Made by a program: the position numbers and the translations under genes. This document shows positions 1-9,540 of a DNA stretch of 64,000 bases, in pieces. The first letter of the stretch is position 1. The number at the start of each line of letters is the position of its first letter. A model generated the notes under the pieces. The model worked only from the letters and a program-made list of their open reading frames with translations. It had not been told where the DNA came from and did not search any database. The stretch comes from Paulinella micropora (taxonomy: Eukaryota > Cercozoa > Imbricatea > Euglyphida > Paulinellidae), in NCBI GenBank assembly GCA_019918135.1, contig WBZZ01004755.1, positions 7,501 through 71,500 on the forward strand. Direction: 5' to 3'.

Positions 1-20
1 ATTTTATCTCGTCAACTTGC

Positions 21-75
21 TACCAATTCCTACTAGTGGCAAGTACTGCCCACCAATTCCTACTAGTGGCAAGTA
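21..75. repeat. Two tandem copies of a 30-bp unit
   Basis: The unit containing CCAATTCCTACTAGTGGCAA starts near 23 and again near 53. Its function is unknown; it sits at the window edge, so the array could extend leftwards. Confidence 0.8.
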
Positions 76-468
76 TTTTATTATTTTTTTTTTTCCCACT
101 TAACGACTTTTAATAATAAAGAACGCTTGCTCTTCGTAGAGATGAAGAGGAAGCATGTGAGTAGGCGAACATCGGTAAAAACTAGAGCGAACGGAGAGAG
201 AAGGAAGCAGTCTACAGGGAGAAGAGTGGGGGGGGCGAAAAGGAAGAACAATGGAAAGTAGAGGGCAAACAGGAGATGAAAAGAAGAGTGGAAATGGAGA
301 AAAAAGAAAGTGCAGAGGGGAAAAAAGAAGAGACAAAAAGAGAATGCAAAGCAGAGGGGAAAGAAATATTTCGGGTCCGGCAGAGCCAAGGTGTAATAGA
401 TGTAGTTAGAGAGGTGTTTTGGCCCGCAGGGCATGTGTACCTGAAGCAGTGGGGGGGGGGCCAACGCC

Positions 469-537
469 GAACCCGCGCTGCCGACCCCGCCTCGCCGCGC
501 TGTCGCGCAGCGAGGCGGGGTCGGCAGCGCGGGGTTC
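469..537. repeat. Strong GC-rich hairpin (27-bp arms, 14-nt loop)
   Basis: The left arm (469-495) and right arm (510-537) are reverse complements apart from one extra G in the right arm. The hairpin stands in otherwise AT-rich sequence right after a G-run, so it looks like an inserted palindromic element or a structural terminator, not coding sequence. Confidence 0.85.
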
Positions 538-572
538 ACGGCGTAGGGGGCCCCTTTGCAGTTTATAGGACA

Positions 573-627
573 TAATTTTACACAAACACTATGATTTTAT
601 TACATTTAATTTTACACAAACACTATA
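573..627. repeat. Two copies of an 18-bp AT-rich motif
   Basis: The motif ATTTTACACAAACACTAT occurs at about 575 and again at about 609. No gene is associated with it. Confidence 0.8.
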
Positions 628-916
628 ACTTCAAAAAGAGAATACAATACTTGCCATTGGTACGGCCCAATGATAAATTTAAATTAATATCAAAGTTATT
701 TAATGCAAATAATCACTTAATAATTAAATAATTAATATTTCTCTTGAAGTACTAGATATTAAAAAATTTGGCGACATGTAATGCCCCCAACGATAGCTCG
801 TAAAAAGTCGGTAATACAACCAAACACAGTCCTCAAGAATGAGAATGATGTCTCGTTGTATTAGCTCAGTGAAGCCAAAAGGAAAACGGCAACAGACCAG
901 GAATAAAATGGCATCA

Positions 917-1003
917 GGTCCAATCCGGACAAATAATACTGAAAAACAAGCTGGTGCACCTGTCACCAGGAAAAGGTATTTTTTACCTGCTATCCGGGGG
1001 TGA
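917..1003. repeat. Second copy of the gag-end segment of the gypsy element
   Basis: About 87 bp here match 8074-8161 nearly base for base, including CAGCTTGT-type sequence of the Gag start region on the minus strand. The two copies are in the same orientation about 7.16 kb apart and bracket the retroelement coding region. This may be a fragment of another copy of the same element or a duplicated junction; it is a fossil piece, not a gene. Confidence 0.8.
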
Positions 1004-1848
1004 TGCCGCGCGCCTACAGTACCCCCTCCCGATTTTATGACGGAAATAGCATTTTCGTCATACACCTTCTGATTTCTTTCTGCAAATAGTATGCGCTATG
1101 GAGTCATGCCACACAGCGTATCGACCCACGGATAGACGCTAAAAGACGATAAATATATCCTCATACGGCACGTCAAAGCGGATTCTCTAGCCTTTCTTGT
1201 AAATTTTGAACTCCTTCCCTCAATTTCTTTTTTTTTTCGGCAGTATGTCAAGAACAAACGTACTATTAATAAAAAATACAAGCAACGTGGTGCTGTAGTA
1301 CGATTCCCCCTTTGATCTCCTTCTTCTTCTTATCATTATCATTATTATTATTATTATTCACAGGGAGATCGTAAGTACATTGTCTTTTTCAATGACATAC
1401 CCTTGTATAAGGCGGATATCCTATGATATAGTATTAGGGGGCCAGTCCTAATAGCTATATCCGAAGTCGAGGTGTATGTACCCGACCCTGCGATATACCG
1501 ACACAAGTAGAGATTGACCGTGCTCAGGTACGACAGTATATAATCTATCGTAAAAAATAATTTAATGAAAGTTTCAGAAAACATTTCATTTTCGAGAACA
1601 TCATCCCAGGACTTGGAAAGGGTCATACCCGGGAACACCATCGCTCAATACACTAGCGATCCCCGTATACGGTGTAGTATCATCGTCGATCGACCTTTCG
1701 CACTCGTATGTTGCGATCGAATGCCAAGTTATATCACTGAGTCTTTTCAATATTCATATTGATAACTGATGATGCATGATCAAATCATGATACGCCGTGG
1801 GCAATCAATCAGTTTATTTGAGACGCATAAAGAAAAATAGTTTCTTTG

Positions 1849-3612
1849 TCACTGCCTTCGTCGTCTGGCGCGGATTTCTTTGCCTGGTGGAGGACCACCA
1901 ACAAAAGTCAGATCGAACTTTGACTGTTCGAGAATGTCCCAGATCTTATTAGGGATTCCGCCCAACGATAATTCAAAAGGGACATCAAGCACTCCTCTTG
2001 GCAGTGTCTGAATGGTCCACGCAGTGTAATCCTTGTCTCTGGGAGTAATTGTATCATCCCATGTCTCGAGACTTTTTGCGTCTTTATATACTGGCAGGTA
2101 ATGTCTTGCCTTTGGAACCTCAACCGGGTCCATACTTCTCCAGAACTGGAGTATCGGTTGTACTATCTTTGCGGCTGATGATATTTTGAGTGTCCGTGTG
2201 ACACGCATCTGTCGTGGGACCGCCACGACCCGCATCAAGTATAAGTCTGAGAGAGTGTCATCAGCGACATGTTGTTCCGCTGGTCTCATCAGATAGAAAA
2301 CATTTTTCACCCATGCGATGGTTGCTATCGCATCGCCTTCCTTCCATCGCTCATGGACAATCTCAACGTTGCCCGCGTTTGGGTCAGTGTCCGTCCCCTC
2401 CTCCTCCTGGTGGACGTCCTTTGATCTCATCGACCTCATCGCCTTCCTCGGTTGGTCGTTGATAAGATCATTCCGCGCTCTCCTTAGCTGCGCCTCTGTG
2501 ATCTTCTCCTTCTTTCCGCTATGCTCTCGCGGAGACTTGGACTGAGTCCCCACCGCGCTTATGCGGTCAGTCTTCTCCTTGCTGTCCACCTCACTCTCCT
2601 CCTTCTCAGCTATCGGTGCCCGATAAGCATCGTCTTGGTCTATGCCAGCGTCCTTGTGGATGGGCGGCACCTCTTTGAAATCATCCTTCATCCGTTTTAA
2701 CGCCTCCTCAACGGATTCATCTTCCAGTAAGAAGGGATCATACTTAATCAGCCTTCTTACATTCACAATTTGCACCTTCCCTCTACCCCCGATCTTGTAA
2801 TTCAGAGGTCCCGTCTGTTCCATAATCTGATAAGGTCCTTTCCAGTGAGTGAACATCTTAGAGCTGACTCCCTTCGGGACTTGAGGATGGTACAATAGTA
2901 CAATATCCCCGACCTGGAACTTGATCTGATCCAAGTGCGCTTGTCGTACCCCTTCAGCATCAGTCTTTCGGCGCTCCGCCTCTCTATGCGCCCTGACTAT
3001 TTGTTCCGCCTCCATCTTCACTCTAAGTCTCATCCCAAACAACTCATCCGCATCCGCCCAAGTGTCTTTTGGGTGAAGGAGCGAAGTCGGGATATCAGGC
3101 TCACGCCCATATACTAACTGATATGGCGAGATTGAGCTCTTCGAGCCTCCTAACGCCGTAGAGGGTAGACAGTTCATTGCAAACGCAAATGATGGTGCTG
3201 CCTCGACCCATGCTCTTTGATTCTCCTTCTTCGTGCAATACATCTTTAGCGAGGCTTTGAGGGGTCTGTGTACCCGCTCGATTTTCCCATTTGCTCGCGG
3301 GTTATAGGCAGTAACATATTGCCATTTCATCCCGTAATACTTAGATAGTTTGTCGATGACCTCGTTATTAAAGTCCGAGCCTCGATCAGAACATATCTTT
3401 CTTGGTACTCCGATCTGTGAGATGATCCTATCGATCAGCGCCTCGGCCGTCGTCTTGCCGGTAACGTCTTTGACAGGGATGATCCACACATAGTTGGTGG
3501 CTCTGTCAATAGCAGTAAGGAGGTATTTGTAACCATCCTTCGATTCTGGGAAAGGTCCCACATGATCAATGTGTATAAACTCAAACATCCCCGCGAAGAG
3601 GAAATTCGCCAA
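1849..3612 (-). CDS. Gypsy integrase core and C-terminal part
   Basis: This open frame holds the integrase catalytic core: an Asp near residue 17 (HIDHVGPF), a second Asp near residue 76 (SDRGSDFNN) and a Glu near residue 112 (NGKIERVHRP). A chromodomain-less C-terminal half follows, with a GPYQIMEQ segment typical of the gypsy GPY/F module, then an acidic and basic tail of unknown role ending RARRRRQ. The long tail of about 250 residues after the GPY/F module is more than most gypsy integrases carry. It is a fossil part of the element and directly follows the main Pol frame. Confidence 0.85.
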   Translation of the reverse strand: MANFLFAGMFEFIHIDHVGPFPESKDGYKYLLTAIDRATNYVWIIPVKDVTGKTTAEALIDRIISQIGVPRKICSDRGSDFNNEVIDKLSKYYGMKWQYVTAYNPRANGKIERVHRPLKASLKMYCTKKENQRAWVEAAPSFAFAMNCLPSTALGGSKSSISPYQLVYGREPDIPTSLLHPKDTWADADELFGMRLRVKMEAEQIVRAHREAERRKTDAEGVRQAHLDQIKFQVGDIVLLYHPQVPKGVSSKMFTHWKGPYQIMEQTGPLNYKIGGRGKVQIVNVRRLIKYDPFLLEDESVEEALKRMKDDFKEVPPIHKDAGIDQDDAYRAPIAEKEESEVDSKEKTDRISAVGTQSKSPREHSGKKEKITEAQLRRARNDLINDQPRKAMRSMRSKDVHQEEEGTDTDPNAGNVEIVHERWKEGDAIATIAWVKNVFYLMRPAEQHVADDTLSDLYLMRVVAVPRQMRVTRTLKISSAAKIVQPILQFWRSMDPVEVPKARHYLPVYKDAKSLETWDDTITPRDKDYTAWTIQTLPRGVLDVPFELSLGGIPNKIWDILEQSKFDLTFVGGPPPGKEIRARRRRQ

Positions 3613-6600
3613 TCAGGCCGAAATTTGCCTTCAGTGGTGTTTTGTTTATCTTGCACGGGATGCATGCATCCACCGCCTGATCTATCTCCTCCTTCATCTC
3701 CTTCCACCAGAATCGCCTCGCTACGAACATATGAGTTCGTTGTCGACCTGGATGCGCCAAAAGTGGGCAATTGTGGGCTGCGACAAATATAAATCGTCTC
3801 AGACTCTCCGGTACCCAAAGGGTCCATTTGTCCGGCTGTGACGCATAGCGACCGTGAAGGCCCTTGTACCACAGTAGACCATCTCTCCATCCCATCTCCT
3901 TCATCTGATCTTTGATCGCTTTCGTCATCCGTAGCTCATCCGGGTTCTGATATAACTGTATCAGTTCTTTAAACTCCGGATCTTGAGCCTGTTGTTGCCT
4001 CCATGCGGTAGGCGAGGCTATATGGATAGTACCATCTTCTAGCCGTACCCCGATTCTTTCCGGGTCATCGTCTAGGTCACTTCTCCGCTCTTGAGGAGGC
4101 TCCGCATAAACTTCCTGCGTCTCCTCTTCCTCTCTTATGTTCGCCTTCGCATTCTCATATACCTCATAGGACCACTCAGCGTCCTCCTGGGTATGTAGCT
4201 CACAACATATCCCGTGATCCGGGCCTTGTGGACTGTACCGTAGACCTGTGCGGTCATATCGGACTCCACTCGCCATCTCCATCGCCTCAATGTGGCTGAC
4301 CTCATACACCTTGTCAGTGGACAAGTCTTCCATCTCCACCGTGGACACCAACGCCGATACTTCTGAGTTAAACTCTAGCCTAGAGAGGCTATCAGCGACC
4401 ACATTTCGCTTTCCCGGTAGATGGACCATTGTAAAATCGAAACAAGACAAGAACGCTTGCCACCGCGCCAGCCGTCCCGTCTGTTCATGATTCATCAACC
4501 ATAACAGGTTATGATGATCAGTTCTGACAGTAAATTGAGGTCCTCCCCACAAATACTCTCTGAGCCTCTTGAGGGCCCATACTACCGCCAACGCCTCTCT
4601 TTGCCTTGTGCAATAGTTTCTCTCCGCCGCACACAACTTCCTACTAATAAACATGATTGGGCGTAATTTCTTCTCCTCATCCTCTTGTTGTAATACAGCC
4701 CCAATCGCAAACTTAGATGCGTCTGTATCGACTACGAATTGTTTCGTAAAGTCGGGCATCGTTAACACCAGTCCTCCGTCTTTCGGGTCTTTGTAAATGA
4801 GATCTTTGAGCGCATGAAACGCTTGCAAAGCCTCTTCGTCCCACTTCTCAAAGTCTCCAAAATCTATCATTTTCTCCACTTTAGCCCGTGTTGCACCCCA
4901 ATCGGGTATAAACTGGCTATAGTATTGCGCCATCGCAAGGAATGAGTGCAATTCAGTGCGGTTCTTCGGTATCGGTCGATTCATAATCTCCTCCCTCTTC
5001 TCTTTGGATATCGAGACTCGATTATGGGAGATCTCGTACCCTAAGTATGTCACACTCGTCTTGGCAAGTTGACACTTCTTTAGATTGCACTTCAGGCCAA
5101 AAGCTCCGATGCGCCTGAATATATCGGACAAATGATCGATATGCTCCTCCATTGTGTTAGAGTATACGATAATGTCATCGATATAGCAAAATGCATATTC
5201 TCCCGCCTTCTGTCCCCGCCTTCTCATAAAGCCACCGTCAGACAAATCATCGTACTGACTGCTCAACATCTTCTGCATCGCCTTCTGGAAAAGTCCTGGG
5301 GCTTGCTTGAGGCCCATCGGAAGCACTTTCCATTGGTATATTTCCATACCCACCACAAATGCCGTCAGCCATCTGGACTTTTCCTCCAGTGGTATCTGCC
5401 AGAAGCCATTCTTAAGGTCAATGACCGAATAGAATTTTGCATTCCGCAGTACTCTCCTTCCTTCTTCTAATGTCGGGAGAGGATTTCTCTCTTCCTCCAG
5501 CACCTTGTTAACACGAGCATAGTTAACTGTCAGGCGCCATTCTCCTCCTGGCTTCGGCACTATTCTCGGTTGTGAGACTATTGGAGATGTTGATCTCTCA
5601 ATAAAGTCCTCATTGAGCAGCTGTCTTGCTAGCTCCTCCGCTATCTTCGCCTCATGTATACTCAAATTCGCCCTTCGTGGTGCCGGTGACGGCTCCGCAC
5701 CCGGTATTTTGTAAATAACCGCAGTGAAATCTTCATGCTTGACACCACCTGCATGTGGAGGGTCAAAAATTTCCTTGTTCGCATCTAATTTGGCTTTTAA
5801 AAGCTCCTTCTCCTTCTCCGTGCCTACTCCTTCTTCCAATATTTTCCGCGCCGCCTCTTGAAAATCTTCATCAGACATCTGCTTATGCTGCTTGAGGGGT
5901 TCTCTGTCCTCCTCCAAGCCTAAGTCCTCTTCCGAGACATCATCTAGGCCCGTCTTTTCATACGTGACCGTGTCCGGCTCATCATCTTTACCGAGCTCCA
6001 CCAGCATGTCAATGAGTCTCGCGTATTGCAAAGGAGCTTTACGGGTGTAAAAACCATCAAAGCATGTGAATGCTTGCGGTATCAATTTCAACATGTCGAG
6101 GTCTCTGAGCTTCCGCTTGTATGCACTGCTCTGCTCACGAGTTCCCATTCGACAAGCCACCACTAGCTGTTGCTTGCGAGAGGGTACCGGTATAGGATGA
6201 TCAATAAGCCGGTCCCTTATTTCCTGCGCCCATATCGCCTTCTCATTATATGGCAGGATAATAGTATACGGCTTATTATTTTCGAATAAAGTCCGTAAGC
6301 ATTTCTTCACTTCAGACAGTGAACGCGGCCACGTGGGCTCGTCACCCCAGAAATCAGTAATAAAACTTTTAATAGTTTCTGGTGGAGTATCCGGGATTCG
6401 CCCCGTTCTCCTTGGTACAAACGCCTCCCTTTTTTCTTCTCCTACTTTCGCATGGAAACAGTATCCGTTAGTAATATGGACATCTGTTCCTACTCCTTCC
6501 GCGAATCTCGCCAACGACGGGCTTCTTTGTGCGACACATATAATCTCCTCCTTTCGCTTCTCGATTAAGTCATCAATAGACTTTTTGTCCCAATGGCATG

Positions 6601-7627
6601 TCGGAACTGTGACAGTGCACACTTGGGATTCCCAATTGTCGGTCCAGGACGGTTCATCCGGTCTTACGACATGGGGGTGAACGTACACCTCAAGTGCCTC
6701 ATGTGCGATGGCCATCTTTTTGTGATCCGTCGCTAGACTCAGCTCATAAGCCTCATAAGAGTCAGTAGCGTTGAAGGGATCAATATCGTTCTCTTTTCCT
6801 CTTTTTACTCCATATATCACTCGCCGTGCGGCGCAATCAATCACAGCCCCCATCGTAGCCAATTGGTCATACGATAGTAATACTGACCCGTGGTAACCGG
6901 GGACGACATAGAGGTCCATACGGTATACTCGTGCGGATTTCAATTTAAAGGTCAGTGTGATGATTCCCGTGATATCCGTCCGGCTGCTCACTCCTTTGAG
7001 AGTGCCCGTTGACTTTTTCATATTTCCGTCCACCCAGTCCCGGTATCGATTAAAAAACTTCCTGCCGACAATATTAATATTCGCCATCGTATCATTACCA
7101 ACTTTTAATATTGTCTTCAATGTTTCACAATAAAGTTCCGTATAACACAGAGCATCGGGCCTGTGTATATTGGCTGCGAGAACAAGAACTTTACGTTCCA
7201 AATTTTGGAGTCTTGTCTCTAAGTTTTTCAACTCCTCCTTCTTCTCCTCCTGCTTCACCTCATTAACATTTTTATTATTCTGCGGTACTGGTGCGTTTAC
7301 TATTTGAGCGACATTGTCTTGTGGTACTTGAGTACACACATTGTCTTTTTGCTCGCCACCCGCCGCGATCGTAGACATTGAGTCTGTTCGTGGTTGTTTG
7401 CTTGGCCGAGGTGATACATCTGCCATTGGCCTCCTCGCCTCCATCGCAAGTCTCGCCTTCCTATTTGCATCAGTTATCATTGGTAACCGTGCTGTATGAA
7501 CGGGTATGAGACTACCTTGGGGCTGAAGTCTCTGTGTACCCACATCTTTTTTTTCACATAGAGGAAGCGTTGGCCCAGTCTGCACAACAGCATTAGAAAG
7601 CACTGTGACTTTAGGGTTAAACTTCAC
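3581..7627 (-). CDS. Gypsy Pol: protease-like, RT, RNase H, integrase zinc region
   Basis: The frame is about 1,350 residues. A retropepsin-like stretch lies around residues 165-290 (GSVLLSYDQLATMGAVID resembles the end of gypsy proteases). RT follows with a YIDDIIVYS box near residue 815, then RNase H (VDTDASKFAIGAVL) near residue 965, and the integrase zinc-binding segment (HNCPLLAHPGRQRTHMFVAR, then CIPC) near residues 1265-1330. The protein is a fossil copy but its motifs are well kept, which argues for recent activity relative to the surrounding decay. Confidence 0.9.
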   Translation of the reverse strand: MKFNPKVTVLSNAVVQTGPTLPLCEKKDVGTQRLQPQGSLIPVHTARLPMITDANRKARLAMEARRPMADVSPRPSKQPRTDSMSTIAAGGEQKDNVCTQVPQDNVAQIVNAPVPQNNKNVNEVKQEEKKEELKNLETRLQNLERKVLVLAANIHRPDALCYTELYCETLKTILKVGNDTMANINIVGRKFFNRYRDWVDGNMKKSTGTLKGVSSRTDITGIITLTFKLKSARVYRMDLYVVPGYHGSVLLSYDQLATMGAVIDCAARRVIYGVKRGKENDIDPFNATDSYEAYELSLATDHKKMAIAHEALEVYVHPHVVRPDEPSWTDNWESQVCTVTVPTCHWDKKSIDDLIEKRKEEIICVAQRSPSLARFAEGVGTDVHITNGYCFHAKVGEEKREAFVPRRTGRIPDTPPETIKSFITDFWGDEPTWPRSLSEVKKCLRTLFENNKPYTIILPYNEKAIWAQEIRDRLIDHPIPVPSRKQQLVVACRMGTREQSSAYKRKLRDLDMLKLIPQAFTCFDGFYTRKAPLQYARLIDMLVELGKDDEPDTVTYEKTGLDDVSEEDLGLEEDREPLKQHKQMSDEDFQEAARKILEEGVGTEKEKELLKAKLDANKEIFDPPHAGGVKHEDFTAVIYKIPGAEPSPAPRRANLSIHEAKIAEELARQLLNEDFIERSTSPIVSQPRIVPKPGGEWRLTVNYARVNKVLEEERNPLPTLEEGRRVLRNAKFYSVIDLKNGFWQIPLEEKSRWLTAFVVGMEIYQWKVLPMGLKQAPGLFQKAMQKMLSSQYDDLSDGGFMRRRGQKAGEYAFCYIDDIIVYSNTMEEHIDHLSDIFRRIGAFGLKCNLKKCQLAKTSVTYLGYEISHNRVSISKEKREEIMNRPIPKNRTELHSFLAMAQYYSQFIPDWGATRAKVEKMIDFGDFEKWDEEALQAFHALKDLIYKDPKDGGLVLTMPDFTKQFVVDTDASKFAIGAVLQQEDEEKKLRPIMFISRKLCAAERNYCTRQREALAVVWALKRLREYLWGGPQFTVRTDHHNLLWLMNHEQTGRLARWQAFLSCFDFTMVHLPGKRNVVADSLSRLEFNSEVSALVSTVEMEDLSTDKVYEVSHIEAMEMASGVRYDRTGLRYSPQGPDHGICCELHTQEDAEWSYEVYENAKANIREEEETQEVYAEPPQERRSDLDDDPERIGVRLEDGTIHIASPTAWRQQQAQDPEFKELIQLYQNPDELRMTKAIKDQMKEMGWRDGLLWYKGLHGRYASQPDKWTLWVPESLRRFIFVAAHNCPLLAHPGRQRTHMFVARRFWWKEMKEEIDQAVDACIPCKINKTPLKANFGLIGEFPLRGDV

Positions 7628-7660
7628 AGTCTTCTCCTTCCTCTCTTCTTCCCCCTCCAG

Positions 7661-8161
7661 TCATTCCACCACCTCGAAACGATTACCTTGAGTAGTGTCC
7701 GGGTAGGATGACGTATCGGTCTCCGAGGCAGTGTTGTAGGCCTGAGCTCGACCGAAATTTGGGTTGGAGCTTGCCCACGAGCCTCCTCCTCCTCTGGGTG
7801 GGGGGGCTGGAGCTCGAACAGCTCTCCCTCCATAAGGGGTATATCCCCGACCTCCTCCTCTTCCTCTCTGAGGGGTTCCCTGCCACCTCGAGGCTCCTCT
7901 CCATGTTCCTCGTCCTCGTCCTCCTCCTCCTCCTCCTCCTCGTCCTCCTGCTCCTGCTCCTCCTTCTCGTCCTCTTTGAGAGGCCTTTAAGTTCTTTTGT
8001 CTCTCCCTTTCCTCCTTCTTCTCCTTCATCCTCTTCATGTAGGTAATGATTGCCTCTCGTAACTCCTCATCATCCAATCCGGACAAATAATACTGAAAAA
8101 CAAGCTGGTGCACCTGTCACCAGGAAAAGGTACTTTTTACCGGCTATCCGGGGGTGATGCC
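7661..8161 (-). CDS. C-terminal Gag part, Gly/Arg-rich
   Basis: The remaining Gag part reads QLVFQYYLSGLDDEELREAI, then a charged helix rich in KKEERERQKN, and a long Gly-Arg-rich tail of RGG repeats in place of a zinc knuckle. An RGG tail is a plausible nucleic-acid-binding substitute. The Gag start is missing: the sequence similarity stops near 8161, exactly where the duplicated segment at 917-1003 also ends. Fossil element part. Confidence 0.75.
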
Positions 8162-8297
8162 TACAGACATATGATTGAAGCGTGGTATTATACTTTCTCC
8201 GCTTGCACCAACAGATTAAACAATCAATTGCTCGTGGCCCCTGATACGTATCGCTACATGTGTTGGATTCACGAATGTGACGCAAACGAGAGGGAAA

Positions 8298-8352
8298 CTA
8301 TCACACTGAGCACTTTATTAATATTAAATAACGACCTGCCAAAACCACTACG
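8298..8352. repeat. Zinc-finger gene 3'UTR segment, copy 1
   Basis: The segment with CTGAGCACTTTA and GCCAAAACCACTAC is repeated at 11246-11290. Here it forms the 3' end and UTR of the zinc-finger gene; read on the minus strand it contains AATAAA about 25 bases after the stop, a good polyadenylation signal. Confidence 0.75.
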
Positions 8353-9540
8353 CCTCGTACAATCCCGCCAGCCGCTCCCACGGCGCGGCCGTTGGCTGTG
8401 TCTGCCGGTCGTAGTACAAATAAAACAACGATAAACCGGTCGGCCGCAACGGCGCGTGTCCTGCCTCGATATCTACCAACAAACGCTGCAGGCGCTCGAA
8501 CCTAGACTGCAGCGGGGGGTCGTGGAGCACGCCGTCCACCTCGAACCAGTGCGGGTTGAAGTGAATGTACACAATTGGCAAATCTCGAAAGTTCTCGTTG
8601 GCTGCTAGTGCCGTGTTAATTTCCAGCATGCGCCCGAGCTCACACCGGTACCGCCGGTGCGCAAACTCGTCGTTGCACAGCAGCAGCACACACCGACGAT
8701 CCGGCGCCAGCGACTGGAACTCGAGCAAATGGAAGTCAGGGCGCGCGCTCACGGCCCCGGTGATCGGGGTGATCCGCTCGTTGCAGTGCTTGTAAAAGAT
8801 TGCATTGGCAAAGTCGCGGTCGAACTCCCAGCCCTTGGCAGCGAGAAACTCTGCCAACTGTTGTTCGCTCTTGAAACGCTTGGCGATGCCCTCGGGTGTA
8901 TGGCACCGCTGCACGTGGTCGTCCAGCAATCGCGCGGTTGGACAGCGCGTCGTGCATTCGATCATGCCGGCGTTTGCCTGGAACTTGGCAGTGCTGAACG
9001 AGGCAAATGGACATACATGCAGCCACTTTTTGCTTTCTTCGTGCATCCGCTCGTGCTTTCTGAGATAGCTAGAGGTTCGAACGGAAATCCCGCACTGGCC
9101 GCACACGTAGGGTTTCTCTCCGGTATGCGTCCTCATATGTACTTTGAGAGTGCTCGCGCGTGTAAAGACGGTGTCGCATTCAGTACACACGTAAGGCTTC
9201 TCGCCCGTGTGCGTCCGTATATGTGTTTTGAGAGGGCCAGCCTGCGTAAAGCGACTGTCGCATTCTGTACATTTGTAGGGCTTCTCGCCCGTGTGCACGC
9301 GTTTGTGCACTGTGAGGCTATCAGCCCGCGCAAAGCGCTTGTCGCATTCTGTACATTTGTAGGGCTTTTCGCCTGTGTGCACGCGTTTGTGCACTGTGAG
9401 GCTACCAGCTTGCGCAAAGCGCTTGTCGCATTCTGTACATTTGTAGGACTTTTCGCCCGTGTGCGTCCGTATATGTGTTTTGAGATGGCCAGCCTGCGTA
9501 AAGCGACTGTCGCATTCGGTACACTTGTATTTTCTTTTGT
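8348..9540 (-). CDS. C2H2 zinc-finger protein fused to a PD-(D/E)XK-like domain, 5' end missing
   Basis: Six C2H2 fingers are readable, each with the TGEKPYKC-type linker (for example [14 protein letters not shown] and [14 protein letters not shown]). They are followed by about 220 residues ending in a block with [27 protein letters not shown] and [14 protein letters not shown]. That block resembles a nuclease-like domain common in giant viruses and their hosts, which usually reads IEIDE-QH-Y--E..R followed by IVFIRFNPD; here the acidic pair is present in altered form, so activity is uncertain. The frame stays open up to the junction with a gypsy fragment near 9541, so the start codon and probably further fingers are lost. 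The array suggests sequence-specific DNA binding coupled to cleavage or nicking. The finger count is seen directly; the nuclease assignment is by family resemblance. Confidence 0.8.

Larger units (their letters stand above)
1..1848. other. AT-rich flank left of the gypsy element, no gene seen
   Basis: No open frame here looks like a real protein; the frames are homopolymer or repeat driven. The stretch lies where the 3' non-coding part and LTR of the minus-strand retroelement would be expected, but I cannot define LTR ends because no matching terminal copy is visible to the right of the element. It holds two short tandem repeats, one strong GC hairpin and a second copy of a gag-region segment, each listed separately. 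Confidence 0.5.
1849..8161 (-). mobile_element. Ty3/gypsy-type LTR retroelement (Gag-Pol), incomplete
   Basis: The order on the minus strand is Gag tail, protease-like region, reverse transcriptase, RNase H, integrase, which is the Ty3/gypsy (Metaviridae) order. RT carries the YIDD catalytic box, RNase H the DTDAS start, integrase an HHCC-type zinc region followed by a D,D-E core. The Pol frame is still very long, so the copy looks fairly young, but the Gag end is cut short and I see no right-hand LTR; I estimate about two or three breaks in all. Its GC content is clearly lower than that of the genes from 13 kb onwards. An LTR element in this setting implies passage through a eukaryotic nucleus. 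The exact family within Ty3/gypsy cannot be fixed by eye. Confidence 0.9.

Noticed and set aside
1-1848. Defined LTR of the gypsy element
   Set aside because: The region is in the right place, but no matching terminal copy is visible on the other side, so boundaries would be guesswork.
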